Notes under the pieces: model-generated
Databases searched by the model: none
Seen by the model: only the letters and a program-made list of their open reading frames with translations
Told to the model about the DNA's origin: nothing
Part shown: one piece after another, positions 36,479 through 47,998 of the stretch
How the letters are laid out: every line of letters begins with the position of its first letter
How positions within the stretch are numbered: the stretch's first letter is position 1
Made by a program: the position numbers and the translations under genes
DNA from: Entonaema liquescens
Lineage: Eukaryota > Ascomycota > Sordariomycetes > Xylariales > Xylariaceae
Assembly (NCBI GenBank): GCA_902805475.1
Contig: CADCSX010000025.1
Coordinates: 806,001 to 870,000 of the forward strand
Direction: 5' to 3'
Length of the DNA: 64,000 bases

Positions 36479-39259
36479 GGCTGCTACCCAGGTGTGGTCA
36501 ATATCAGGCGAGGGCTTCGGGCCAAAGAGTCGCCTATCGTTGTAGCCAAGTCATCTAACTAAAGAATGTGCCGGGACCGCGCTCGATATTACGGTATGAC
36601 GTTCGTTTAGGAGTAGGAGGATGAAAAGACAACGGGATGTAAAGCAAACATCGAAATATGCTAAACAAAGAGCGCCAGCTCGTAAAATTAGGAAAAACAA
36701 TTCCTGAACCAGCAGTTATCAGGTCAAGCCTGAACGAAGGGAAACGAAAAGATGGTGACGGCTACAGACGAGCGTAGGCCGGTGAAGTGAAAGAACGTGC
36801 ACCGGGCCTCAAGTCTCCTCCAGAGGAGATGGCAAAATGAGAAGAATGCATAGAAGGAATCGGTAATAAGAGACAGCACCTCGAGAACTACTCCGAGGGT
36901 AGCAATTCCGCGCGGGCCAGCAAGGTCCGGGTTCGACCAGCGGTTCGTTCTGCAAGATCGTTCAAGGGTACCGTCATCGTACTAGTGCTTGCACAGTCTA
37001 AGCTGGAAAGCAGAGACTCGCGATTGGTTACATCTGGGCCATGGCGACGAGAGCCCACACTGGTGAGGCTACATGCTAGCCATATCGATCCATCCAAAAT
37101 GAACAACCTAAGTACCTTTCGGATGAGATCCTATGAAGTTTTGAGGTCTTGAGTACACGGGGAATACCAATTCGAGTTAGGTCGACCCATTCTCGAAGAA
37201 TCCGCAGCTATGATAATGGTGTATGTACCCAGGTAGAGAGAGAGAGAGACCCGCCACGAATGGGACTAAGACACTGCTGTCAGAAAGCATTGAGTAGATG
37301 AGGCAGAGATGGAACGCGCAGTGGTTTCGGCGTTCCTTGTCGTCTCGCTAAATTATCGTAATGAGGTTGGGGCTCGGGCCACTTAATGGTCACTAAACCC
37401 TCATTAAGGAAGACTGAAGCCCAATCAAGATTAGTTTGGGGGTTGCCGCCTGCCGGGGGTCAACCCTTCCGAACACAAGCCAGACACACCCCTGTAACAT
37501 GTTTTCTGACTTCAACCTCAACTTCTGGACCTTATCGGCGGACTATCGAAGGATTTGATACTACACGAGTGGCTTTAGGTCTTGAGCTTTTTGTATTGTC
37601 CACTAATCCTTTGAGGAGGCTTCATAAATCTAAAAAGACTTCCGTAAGTACGCGCGGCTGGATGTTTCTGTTCTGTTTCTGTATGTGATAAGTAAGCTCT
37701 TCATGGCGGGTTTGCGGGTTCCTGAATAGCTTCTACTGGTGACGGTGAAGTCGAAAGGTTCTGTCACAATCTAGCAGAGCGGGCCCCTGGCCAACACGTA
37801 TGACTAGGGGCCTATGAGTGGCATGAGAGAAAATTGGTATCCCGTCCTCGTAGCTTCTTGGCTAACTTCATCGCGTCGTAATTGGGTGCTAGTTTCTCTT
37901 GGTAGCTTGTATGTCTATACCCCTCCATATCCCGACAGAAATAGAGGTGATTTGATCATGTCGGGCTTAATGGCCGATCATAATGGTGACATCAAGATCC
38001 AACTTAGGGTATAATCTATCATCTATACCCTCTTTCCCCAGAAGTTGGCTGGAGTCTGAAGCGCTGCTCGTAAGAGATAGTCAGTTTGGACTACCATAAT
38101 ACGGGGGGCGATGGGAACCCCTTGTGCGAATCGCTGCGGGTGTGATACGGGAAACGGCTGACGCGTGGGGTTGGGCCGATAATCGTTCAGACGAAGAAAC
38201 ATGAGTTGAAAATTCAGCGAGAGGAAACTTTTAGATCTATATTAAGATCTAAGACCCAGATTCGACACAATTTTACAAAGTTGATTAGTCGGCGTGTCGC
38301 CCATCTCTGGAAGAGTATAGTCGACTCGACGAAATCCAATCTCTACCAACTATACGGTTAGTAATGAAACATGGGACTATTCTTACTAAATCCATCAGTT
38401 AGTAAGACCATATCGGACAGTTTGAAAAGACTCGATTTATGTAATTAATATGCATTATCCATGGAATCCAGGTAAGTTCATGGCATAAAACTATCAAAGT
38501 ATAGGATGCTGCCGTGTTTCTTGGTGTTATGCCGGTATTTGCATGGGTACAGGAAGGATAAGAGAACATCCGGAATCCTATCACACCTTGATAAATCGCG
38601 GGGTAGCTTCCATGCGTCCAAGCAGATTTAAGTAGGTGAACCTAGGGGCTGGGCCCTTTAGACTACCTTTGGTTGGTAGGAACAACGTCGATCCGAGATG
38701 ATGAGGATTGAGATCAGATGCAAGTTAACAGGCTTAAAAGTTGTACGGAAGTACGGGAGGAGTGGTATTCCTCGATGGCGTATTGTCCAGCCAGAGGGGC
38801 CAATCGTATCTAAACCGATGAACATGGCATTGTTTCGGAGTTTAAATCGCTGTTGGGATGAAGGATTATATAGGTCGGTGGTAGGTGTAGGTAGGTAGGT
38901 AGGTAGGTAAGTTTTTAAGTAGGAGGCTAAAGAAAGGATAGGTTGTTCTTACGCCTTCTATACCGGGTTTCCGTCCTTTTCTTTATTGCAATGTGCTACT
39001 GGTATAACGCTAAGAGTACCTGTGAAGATTCGAATTACTGGGTAAGGGCCTAAAACCCAGTATAACCCCGTTGATTACCTAACCTAATGTACATGTAAGA
39101 CAAGCCCGCCTTACATGTTTTCCGTTGATAAACATTATACAACTTCTCAGGAACAACATGTTAATCGTTGTCACGAACTGGAAAATCTCACTTGACCCAA
39201 TTTTCCTAAAGGTAAGGCCGAGCGAAAATAAATCTTCTGATTTAATAAGGCATAATTAA
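36479..39259. other. Intergenic, no gene recognised
   Basis: 2.8 kb with only short, unconserved frames. It contains (AG)n at 37235-37248, a TTAGATCT/AGATCTAA inverted repeat at 38231-38252, and a (GTAG)n tract at 38887-38910. The first few hundred bases are probably the promoter and leader of the seven-TM gene. Confidence 0.6.
38887..38910. repeat. (GTAG)n microsatellite
   Basis: About six tandem GTAG units. Confidence 0.9.
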
Positions 39260-40211
39260 TCACTTCACCTCATATAAATCGTTCCAGAAGAGGATATCTT
39301 GCAACACTTCCTCCTGCAGATTCAACGAAGCGAAATTTTCACGCTTCGGAGTTCGAATTCGAACGTGAATACTTGCTGCAGTTTTCCAGCCGAAATAGCC
39401 GGCCATTTCCCAGTCGACAAGCCCAACAATCCTATCATTATCGACAATGCAGTTTGACAGCGAAACATCATTATGCATAAGACTAAGATCGGTATCTTGT
39501 TCATCATCCGCAAAAATGATATCTTTTTCAAGCTCTTGTATACCACGATGATGTACAGGATCCGGATCCGGAACGATGTAGGACCTGCGAGTAATCTCAC
39601 TTGGAGGAGTTATTGTACGCAGTTTCTGTAGCATTTGCCGTGCTTGTTCCTTGAAGGAGGCCTTCTGTGACTGTGAGATGTACTGCCAGGCTACGTTTAA
39701 GCCGACACCGGGAATTCTCTCCTGAACAAATACATCCCGTCCGTTGATCTATCGGCAAAAAAGCGTTAAAGATAAATCGATTAAGCGTGTAATGAAAGAG
39801 AATAGTCAAGGATACCTTAGAAGCGAAATACACCTGGGGAACTTTGATGTCCTCTAATTTCTTCTTTGCAAGGCGGATAGCATCTACTTCGTTTGCATCG
39901 GCGTACGAGTAGTCGCGGTGAGTTCGTCGGCCCTCAGGAGTTACTTTCAAGTGACTCGACTTGATAATCACGCTTCCAAGTGCAAAGATATCACGTCCTC
40001 CTTCATCATCTTCATATATTCTGTTGAATTTCGTGCATTGTGCAAGCACGATCGACCAGTAATTCAGGGACTCTGGCGTCGTGCTGTTGATATGTTTCGC
40101 ATCAGGTTCAAAGTCCGTGGGGCGGGGAGAGTATCTGCCATACAAAGGCACGTCCGCATACTGGTCTGTTGACGGTATTTTGCCAGGGTCAGCTTCGTAT
40201 GGGTTCATCAT
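39260..40211 (-). CDS. Aminoglycoside phosphotransferase (APH)-fold small-molecule kinase
   Basis: Two exons, 40211-39816 and 39748-39260, joined across a 67-bp intron, give 294 residues. The fold is recognised from an ATP-site lysine in GSVIIKSSHLK (near residue 84), the VYFASKINGRDVFVQERIPG hinge created by the splice, the Brenner-type catalytic motif LMHNDVSLSN (H-x-D-x4-N), and the metal-binding LVDWEMAGYFGW. Filamentous fungi have many such proteins related to choline/ethanolamine and aminoglycoside kinases; the substrate cannot be deduced. The gene sits next to the RIP-like AT-rich block, typical of lineage-specific accessory genes. Met 40211 is followed by a second Met; either could initiate. 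Confidence 0.82.
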
Positions 40212-40837
40212 TTCAGTTATGCCAATGTGGATGTTACGTTGAAAAGGGAGGAGAAAATAGCACTTGATGTTTGTTACCTGGCTGGGGGGTATTTACACCA
40301 TAAGAAAAATCTAGATATCAGACTTTGCATGTAAGGGAGTTACGAATCGCTCGATTTTGCCTGCAATACACGCACCGGACGCCTTTGCAATGATAGTATT
40401 CCGGGAATCCGATGTATATAAAGGCAAGAAGCCATTTGCTCAATCCCTAGTTATCTATGACCAGCTACCCTTTGCTACAAATAGCTGAAGTATGGACGTC
40501 TGCAGTGCCTGGTCATTACGGCGTCTTGTGATGAAACTGGCATTTCGTGCCGTGGACCTAAAAAGAGTATCGCTTTGGCTTCTACGAAGAGATTTACTAA
40601 TCGCGTCCTCCTCGCGTGTGAGGGGGCTGCAAGCCCCTAATAGGCCATTCCAGAAGCCTGGCGATGACTTAGAAGAATGTTGGTGATATCTCAACTTCGA
40701 TATTGTTCCTCGGGAAAGTCTTGTAAGAGGTCATCCGTGTGCCGCCTCTTTCGAGTCTTCGGCCTTTTATAACTAAGTACAAATTGGCAAATTTAACACT
40801 AAAATATATGAAATGATATTAACTTAAATTTAATATT

Positions 40838-41000
40838 ATAATTAATATAATTAATATAATTAATACAATTAATACAATTAATATAATTAATATAATTAAT
40901 ATAATTAATATAATTAATATAATTAATATAATTAATATAATTAATATAATTAATATAATTAATATAATTAATATAATTAATATAATTAATATAATTAATA
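40838..41000. repeat. ATAATTAAT minisatellite, about 18 copies
   Basis: The 9-bp unit ATAATTAAT repeats almost perfectly. Two early copies have C in place of T (ACAATTAAT). It abuts the AT-rich relic. Confidence 0.92.
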
Positions 41001-41880
41001 TGGTGGTTTAACGTAATGGTTTAACGTTTGGCACTTTTTTTCGAAAAGGGGTAAGTTTAAATTTTGCAACTATTATAAGTTTTTTAATTTTTTAATGAAA
41101 AACCGGATTATTGTTAAAATAATTATATAAAACCGATGCATTAATGAATAAGTTTTTTTTTTTACAAAAGTTTAAGCATAACGTTACGAAATTATTTAAA
41201 TAATAAATTATATTAAAGTTTAAATATTTAAAAAAGTAGTAAATTTTTAAGTTATTAAACGGGACGTTATTATTTTAACCACGGTTCGTATTTTAAATTA
41301 TGGTTTCGTTTATTATATAAAAAACCGAAAAACTTTTTTTTTATACGAACGTTAAAAAACCTTATTCCGGGAAAGTTAAAAACGTATCCCGAAACATTAT
41401 TACCTTAAATATTACCGAATTAAAAAAAATTAACAATTTAAAAAAATATATATAAAAATATGTTTAATAAAATATATAACGTTATTAGCAAAAATATTAT
41501 TTTAAAAAATTTTTAATTAATAATAATTTAATTAAAAATTTATAACGTAATATTTAAACCTTGTAATTTAATTAAAAAAAAGTAATTTATAATTAAAAAA
41601 AATTATAAAATTAATCGATAATATTAACTTTACATACAAATAAAAATAAATGTAAAACCATAAATTATAAACGTAATATAAAAATGAAAAAAACGGATAA
41701 ATTTTCTTTAATATAAACACGGTTTTTAATTAAATATAATTATTTAATAAAAATATTAATAATATTTTATTACGAAATAATATAATTATATAAATGTAAC
41801 GGAATAAGAATAAATAAATAAATAAATAAATATAATTAATATAAATCCCGTTAATTAAAGGTATTAACTATTATGTAAGT
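41001..41880. mobile_element. AT-rich, RIP-like relic of a repeated element
   Basis: The block is overwhelmingly A/T, and its remaining C residues lie mainly in CpG or CpC. By eye CpA is rarer than CpG, as expected from repeat-induced point mutation (CpA to TpA on either strand). Every reading frame is riddled with stops, and no residual transposase or reverse-transcriptase motif can be read. The element type is therefore unknown, and the boundaries (about 41000 and 41880) are set by composition. Short AAAT repeats (41808-41831) mark the right edge. Confidence 0.7.
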
Positions 41881-44319
41881 AAGTAAGTTCCTACTTAGGT
41901 ACTTGATACTGATTGAAATTTACGAAGTGCACTAAATAATGTGTACAGTATTTAAGTCATACAATTTAGATATCCGCACGATGTAGTTAGCACTTTTTAC
42001 CGAATCCCGCTTTCTCCAAACCCCAGCGTCCTAAGTTGACAACACACCATACCTTACGAATGACGACCTTTTGCTTAGAAGTCAATCATCATTGCGTTCA
42101 TCGCATTTATTCATAGAGCTTTATCTCGCTGCGTATTCCCGTCTATGGATGGAATATCTGACCATCGCTTCCTTGCTCTCCGTAGCATTTTAACCTCAAG
42201 ATTGTCCGTACGCGACCGTGTGTCCGACCAACTTGTCAATCACGAACTTATCACCACTTTCGATGCTTACCTTTCTCCCAATATACCCTAAGATAGCAAC
42301 CGCTGCTGGAAGTTCAGAGTAGCGATTTTATTTTCTAAAAAATCCATCGAAACTTGCTAGAGGATTTCCTCCTCTCCCGCCTCTCCCGCCCTTGTTCCCA
42401 TTCAGCCCCACGAATTTAATCCACGGTTTCTATCAGCGTCGGATCCCCATGCCTGTCTAGATGAAGGGGAAATATCTACCTCCTATTCAGCATGGTGGAC
42501 ATTTCCACGAGGGCTTGCCCAATAAACGCTGCTATAGTCCCTCGATGTCTTGACCGTGGATCTGGCAAAGGGAATATATCCATCACTACGCCCGGATTAT
42601 AACACCCTTAAATCCTCCGAGAACTCGAAGATTCTCTACTACTTAGCCGGATGTAGTCAAAATTACCTGCTGGCGTAATGGAACCATTGCTTCATCGCTG
42701 GCATCTGGTCCTACCTATCTCATGGTAGCGCCTACATCCTAACGAGGCCATCTAACTAGTCTTCATCTAGGGATGAGAGATAAAGATATACATTACTCTG
42801 TGACCTAAAATGGATTTGCTACTCCTTTCCAGAAGTATCAGATAGTTCTATATTTCTTTGTGTCCGGATTCTTATATCAAGATCCATATCATATTTGCAT
42901 ATTACATGGAAAGAACTGGCCTTTCAGCGTTAGTTAATCTTCCTGCTATGTGGCATTTGCATCTTGACGAAGGAACCAGAATGGAAGAAAGGCTATCATT
43001 TAGCGGCATGGTCATGGATTATTCAGTTTGATCATAACTACGTCTTGCTCAAGCAGATGTCGACCGGACTCGAGCCAACTATTTATTTGAGTACTAGGTA
43101 GCCCTGCGAGTGGCTTCCAAATAAATGTTCATCGTCAGTGTTGCGGGGAAGAATCCACTAGCCTTACTTCCGTCCCAAGACGACACCAAATCACAAAGGA
43201 ACCCTGGAGGCAGCAGAGTTGGTGGCCGACAAAGATGCAAAGGCCGTCCTCCAGGATATCGTTGCTATCTGTTAAACGAGATGGTTACCTTGTTACATGG
43301 GTTGGGGATTGAATTCTTGACAATATTGATTCTTTATACTTGATGGGGGAATGGAATAGCGACAAAAGGAGAAAGGATGATTACGGGGTTGAATAACGGG
43401 ATGGTATTTAGATTGCACACATCATCGTAGATAGCATGTCCTGGTTTATCTTGCTGCTTGACTTGCCTAGTCCTTCTTACTAGGCTAGTCTCTAAAGCCT
43501 GGAAGTGTTGAGACATTTTCAGGTGTTTGCTTTGGTCTCGATCAAAAGACTGAGCAAAAACAACTCGGGACGTTTTACTCGAGCGTGCCGCTTCTTACGG
43601 CCGCCTGCACGCTGAAATTCTTTGCCCACCGTCGTGGCGGTGCGAGCAATGCTTTAAAATTGGGACTGGACTAAAATTGGATCTTGGTCCAACAGTTCTC
43701 AATTTTTCTGCCACTCAGACATCAGCGGTCTAAGTGGCGGTGGTAATAGTGGTGATAGAAGGTGCACTCAACAATATCGATAGTGGAGGAGGTTTCTTAG
43801 TAGGTGCCCTATCTGCACTTATCTGTGCTTAGTCCACTGGGGTTAGGCTTGGGTGAACTATTGTGCCGCAAGGCTCTCCCGGGGCGGGAAACGCCAAAGC
43901 TTCGCGACCCAGAAATTCTTGAACGGGGAAAACCTTCAAAGCACCGCGGCTCATTACACCTTTTACAGAGTACCTCATTACATTACACTCCGACATTGAA
44001 ACTAGCGAAGCTCAAGCCGCTTGCATTCCCTTTTTTCCTATCGAATTTGTCATACCACCCAAAATCCCGACATTCCTCAATACCTCCGCTCTTAACCCTC
44101 CTCATTATCATCGATTCTCCAAAGATCGCATCCAATATTGGGTTTGCGGGGCAGACAAGGGTAAGGAGAAAAAAAAAAAAAGGTACCAGCGCGTACATTT
44201 ATCAACCACTTATCAGTCACCTTTCTCAGTGAATGAGGCTGCTGAGGTGGCCTGACCCATGTCTTCGGCGACATAATTTTACCGTCCTTTTTTTTTTCTA
44301 ACAGAGCAGGCTGGCATTG

Positions 44320-44360
44320 GTTTACCGTTTAGTGGTTTAATGGTTTAGTGGTTTAGCGGT
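44320..44360. repeat. GTTTARYG tandem repeat upstream of the kinase start
   Basis: Four 8-bp units (GTTTAGTG, GTTTAATG, GTTTAGTG, GTTTAGCG) follow a related 7-mer. They end about 30 bp before the start codon, so they lie in the leader or core promoter. Confidence 0.8.
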
Positions 44361-44389
44361 TCTCAATTACTGGCATTAGCACTAAATCA

Positions 44390-47300
44390 ATGCAGTCAGT
44401 TAGTGCTAAAATGAGAGATGCCGACATGGATTCAGCAATGCATCGACACCCTAGTAGGCCTGGTCCTCAATCACCAACGCCAACGCCAACTCCAACTTCA
44501 GCTTCAGTTCTAAACAACAAATTTGGGTCTAATGCCCATTTTCGAGATGTTGCGATGAAACACGATCAGAATAATAAAGGTTACGACAACGACGACCGCG
44601 ACCGCGTCCGCGATCGCAGGGATCGAGATAGATTTGAATCAGACCGTCGAGTCTCAGCTATCAATTCCCACCCTAGGCCGCCTGCATCGCGATCTCAGTC
44701 GCCCACTTCTCGACGTACGGAAGGTTATAGTGCTAGGGTCAGGAATACTCGCGACGAGCCATTTCCGCGGCAGAGCGATAGACCTTACAAGTCCGATGTA
44801 AATCAACGTGATCGATCGCAAGATCGAGGTAGGAATCTAGAGGACGACGGCTCTCGCGAGGTCAGCGATCGCCCTCTGCGAGACGAACACGGCGAGAAAT
44901 TAGACCACAGCAGACACCGCAACATACCTACGTCTCCTAGACACGGTCCGAGAGGTCACGACTACGCGAGCCACGGTACTAGAGGCCGATCTTTTCGCCA
45001 ACGTCTAGAAAAGGCGGAGGAGCCGGAGCCCCTCCCTTTTCCACCGTCGCGACCCAAGAAATCTAGGCGCGAGCGTGAACGGGATCGCCGACGTCGAGCA
45101 GATCGGGTGGAAAGAGATCAGCTGAAAAGCTCAATCCCTTCATCCTCACGTAGACGTTCTCTATCACCCCCTTTCGACAACGAGCCTCATTCTCGGCGTG
45201 CCGACCGTAGTGAACCATTCGAACCGCGTCGAAATCATCGTAGTCGTTCACCGGTTCGTGAAGATAATTCTGAACCGGATCCTTCTCTTCCTCCTCCCCA
45301 CCCACGAGGAGACTCGCAGAACCGTGGTCGCAGTCGTTCTCATCGTTCTCATCGTTCTAGTTCCCGACGGTCATCTTTTTCACGTACCCATTCACCACAT
45401 CGTCCTCTTGATCGACAGCATCACGGTTCATCGGAGGCTGGTTCGCGATCACGCCGGTCATCTCCTGCTTTTGAACCCCCTAGGCCTGATTTTCCACCCA
45501 GGTCGCCCAAAGAACGTGGGTCACGCCGTTCCCGCAAGAAGGGCAAGCATCGTGAAGATTCCAAATTTCCTTCTGGGGGTCAGTTGGCGTCTGGTGCAAA
45601 TAGTATCGAAGTTAATATGTCCAGACGGCTAGAGAACCGAGGTGGTTCCAATGCGCAAGCGCCTCCTACTCGTCCTGGAAATTCCCAATATAATGACCGT
45701 CGACCTGCTCACTCGGCTCGTTCACCGCTGCGCCCTAATTCAGGCTCATCTTTTCATGGTTCCCCGACATCACAATCACCATTTGGTAGTGGCAGAGCGA
45801 CTTGGAGTAATCAACGCCAAGGCTCGCCTCATAGGTATGATCAACTGGCTTCCTACAGGTTCAAGTCATTTACTCACCATCACAAATTTAGTCAGTATTC
45901 CACGCAACATCCTCAAAGTAGCCATGGACCTCCTACCGGTCCCTCGGCCCACCACTCCTCAGCACAGTCGCCTCAGCCCCCTACTGGGCCTATGTCTCAA
46001 TCTTACTCCCATAGCCGCAACTTCTCTAGGGGTGGCTTCCGAGGCAGTTCGCACACTGCTCGAGGTAATTATCGTAATGTAGGGGGTACACAAAATGCCC
46101 AGCGACCAGGTGTCAGTCGAGGTATCCCCAACCATTCTAGAGAGAATACTCCTCAACATCACCATAGTCCACAGCATTCAACTTCGAGCCACCCAGACCT
46201 AGCTGGAGCAAAGGAAGAGAGAGACGATGACAATGCATCCAGAGCAAAGCCCCACAATGAAGATTTATTATCGGAGAAGAGTACTAATGAGCAGATGCCT
46301 CCTCCTCGACCACCTCCTACAGCTCCGACGGGTCCTGCGAGCTCGAAATTTAGTTTTGCGTTTAAGGCAACGAACAAAACACCGATCGCGACCCCAAAGC
46401 CAGAAATCTCGCAAAAGTTCAATACGGCTCCCAAAAAGGAACCACCACCATCTGCTGATGATCGGGATCGAGATCGAGATCGTGACCGAGATCGTGACCG
46501 CGAGCGGGAACGGGAGCGGGAACGAGATAGAGAACGAGAACGGGAGCGCCAACGGGAACGCGAACGCGAGCGGGAGCGGGAGCGTGATCGAGACCGAGAC
46601 CGAGATTTACCTCGAGATACTCCAAGAGAGCCTGCTTCCGCAAGGGCAAGATCCGATTATCATGCCAACAGAGCTCCTCCCGAGCTACCCAGGACACGGA
46701 AAGTAAAGCGAATACAACGGAGATTGAAACCCAAGCCTGAATTGCCAGCAGATCTTGCTACGTCGGATTCGGTATTCTTTAGGAAGCCTGGCAACGAGTC
46801 AGTCGTAGGATCAGGCACATATGGCAAAGTCTTTAAGGGCCTTCATGTGTATACCAAGAGACTTGTTGCTTTGAAAAAGATACGCATGGAAGGAGAAAGA
46901 GATGGATTCCCCGTTACCGCGGTGCGAGAAATTAAGCTTCTCCAATCCCTGAAGCATCGAAATATTGTCAACTTACAGGAGGTTATGGTTGAGAAAAACG
47001 ATTGTTTTATGGTTTTCGAGTATATGTCTCACGACCTTACCGGCTTGCTCAACCATCCGTCGTATAAGCTGGATGCAGCACAAAAGAAGCACCTTGCTCT
47101 ACAGATATTCGAAGGCCTAGATTATCTACACAAACGAGGAGTGTTACATCGTGACATAAAGGCAGCCAATATTCTTGTTAGCAACGATGGGGTTCTCAAA
47201 CTAGCAGACTTTGGGTTGGCGCGTTTCTACGCAAAGCGTCACCAACTCGATTATACAAACCGGGTTATCACTATTTGGTATAGATCTCCGGAGCTATTAC

Positions 47301-47998
47301 TTGGCGAGACGCAGTATGGCGTTGCTGTCGATATATGGAGCGCTGCCTGTGTTATGGTGGAAATTTTCACACGCCATGCCATTTTCCCTGGAGACGGTGG
47401 CGAGATCAATCAGTTAGAGAAGATATATGCCGTGCTTGGTACACCGAACAAGACAGACTGGCCTGCCCTCGTCGACATGCCCTGGTTTGAGCTACTGAGG
47501 CCTGGGTATCGACGACCTAACGTCTTCGCCGATAAATATAAAGAACGGGTACCAGCAGCCGCCTTCGAACTGCTCGCCGCCATGTTCCAGTATGACCCAG
47601 TGAAACGTCCATCGGCGGCTGAAGTTCTAGAGCACCCCTACTTCACAACGGAGCAACCGCCTGCAAGGCAAGCTATTGAGTACGTATTCGTCTGCTCTAC
47701 TCTTATCGTAGGTGTACTAACTTTTCATAGGCTCCGTGAGCTTGAGGGCGAATGGCATGAATTCGAGTCCAAGGCACTACGCCGGGAGAAGGAGAAACAG
47801 GAAAGAGACGCACGACGTGCTGCTAAAGAAAGTAGCAGCCGTGAGAAAGATAAGAAACGACCACCGTCAACCCACGAGTCTCAGCGAGACAGCAAACGAC
47901 CGCATGTTGACGGGCGACCACCTACATTGGGCCGACCTTCGAGCTCCAATGTTGTTCAATCCGGTGAACCTGTTGTGAGTGAAATGGCACTAGAGTAA
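44390..47998 (+). CDS. ctk1: Cyclin-dependent kinase, CTK1/CDK12 type, with long Arg/Ser/Asp-rich N-terminus
   Basis: Exons 44390-47679 and 47731-47998 give 1185 residues. The 51-bp intron is a multiple of three and has no stop, so its retention would only add 17 codons; it is called an intron because splicing restores QAIE-LRELEGEW. Residues 1-790 are disordered and rich in Arg, Ser, Asp, His and Pro, including alternating Arg-Asp/Arg-Glu repeats at about 46456-46610. The kinase domain (about 797-1095) has the glycine loop GSGTYGKVFKG, a PVTAVRE cyclin-binding helix (PITAIRE-like), HRDIKAANIL, DFGLAR, and a T-loop with TNRVITIWYRSPELL. CTK1/CDK12 kinases phosphorylate Ser2 of the RNA polymerase II C-terminal domain during elongation and work with a cyclin K-type partner. 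The basic C-terminal tail is lysine-rich. Bur1/CDK9 is the main alternative. Confidence 0.88.
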   Translation: MQSVSAKMRDADMDSAMHRHPSRPGPQSPTPTPTPTSASVLNNKFGSNAHFRDVAMKHDQNNKGYDNDDRDRVRDRRDRDRFESDRRVSAINSHPRPPASRSQSPTSRRTEGYSARVRNTRDEPFPRQSDRPYKSDVNQRDRSQDRGRNLEDDGSREVSDRPLRDEHGEKLDHSRHRNIPTSPRHGPRGHDYASHGTRGRSFRQRLEKAEEPEPLPFPPSRPKKSRRERERDRRRRADRVERDQLKSSIPSSSRRRSLSPPFDNEPHSRRADRSEPFEPRRNHRSRSPVREDNSEPDPSLPPPHPRGDSQNRGRSRSHRSHRSSSRRSSFSRTHSPHRPLDRQHHGSSEAGSRSRRSSPAFEPPRPDFPPRSPKERGSRRSRKKGKHREDSKFPSGGQLASGANSIEVNMSRRLENRGGSNAQAPPTRPGNSQYNDRRPAHSARSPLRPNSGSSFHGSPTSQSPFGSGRATWSNQRQGSPHRYDQLASYRFKSFTHHHKFSQYSTQHPQSSHGPPTGPSAHHSSAQSPQPPTGPMSQSYSHSRNFSRGGFRGSSHTARGNYRNVGGTQNAQRPGVSRGIPNHSRENTPQHHHSPQHSTSSHPDLAGAKEERDDDNASRAKPHNEDLLSEKSTNEQMPPPRPPPTAPTGPASSKFSFAFKATNKTPIATPKPEISQKFNTAPKKEPPPSADDRDRDRDRDRDRDRERERERERDRERERERQRERERERERERDRDRDRDLPRDTPREPASARARSDYHANRAPPELPRTRKVKRIQRRLKPKPELPADLATSDSVFFRKPGNESVVGSGTYGKVFKGLHVYTKRLVALKKIRMEGERDGFPVTAVREIKLLQSLKHRNIVNLQEVMVEKNDCFMVFEYMSHDLTGLLNHPSYKLDAAQKKHLALQIFEGLDYLHKRGVLHRDIKAANILVSNDGVLKLADFGLARFYAKRHQLDYTNRVITIWYRSPELLLGETQYGVAVDIWSAACVMVEIFTRHAIFPGDGGEINQLEKIYAVLGTPNKTDWPALVDMPWFELLRPGYRRPNVFADKYKERVPAAAFELLAAMFQYDPVKRPSAAEVLEHPYFTTEQPPARQAIEYVFVCSTLIVGVLTFHRLRELEGEWHEFESKALRREKEKQERDARRAAKESSSREKDKKRPPSTHESQRDSKRPHVDGRPPTLGRPSSSNVVQSGEPVVSEMALE

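Larger units (their letters stand above)
40212..44389. other. Large intergenic region containing the AT-rich relic
   Basis: 4.2 kb between the APH-fold kinase and the CTK1-type kinase. It contains a 9-bp minisatellite, an AT-rich RIP-like relic, then about 2.4 kb of normal composition with no credible gene, and an 8-bp tandem repeat just before the kinase start. Confidence 0.65.

Noticed and set aside
36930..36950. Possible tRNA B-box (GGTTCGACC)
   Set aside because: No acceptor or anticodon stems at the required distances.
40838..41000. Regular repeat array resembling a CRISPR
   Set aside because: The units are 9 bp, contiguous and without spacers, in a eukaryotic genome; it is a minisatellite.
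44320..44360. Interstitial telomere repeat
   Set aside because: The unit is an 8-mer GTTTARYG, not TTAGGG, and changes between copies.
45198..46706. Long open frames of 144-159 codons in alternative frames of the CTK1-type gene
   Set aside because: They are shadows of the biased Arg/Ser/Asp-rich coding sequence, with no independent start context or domain.
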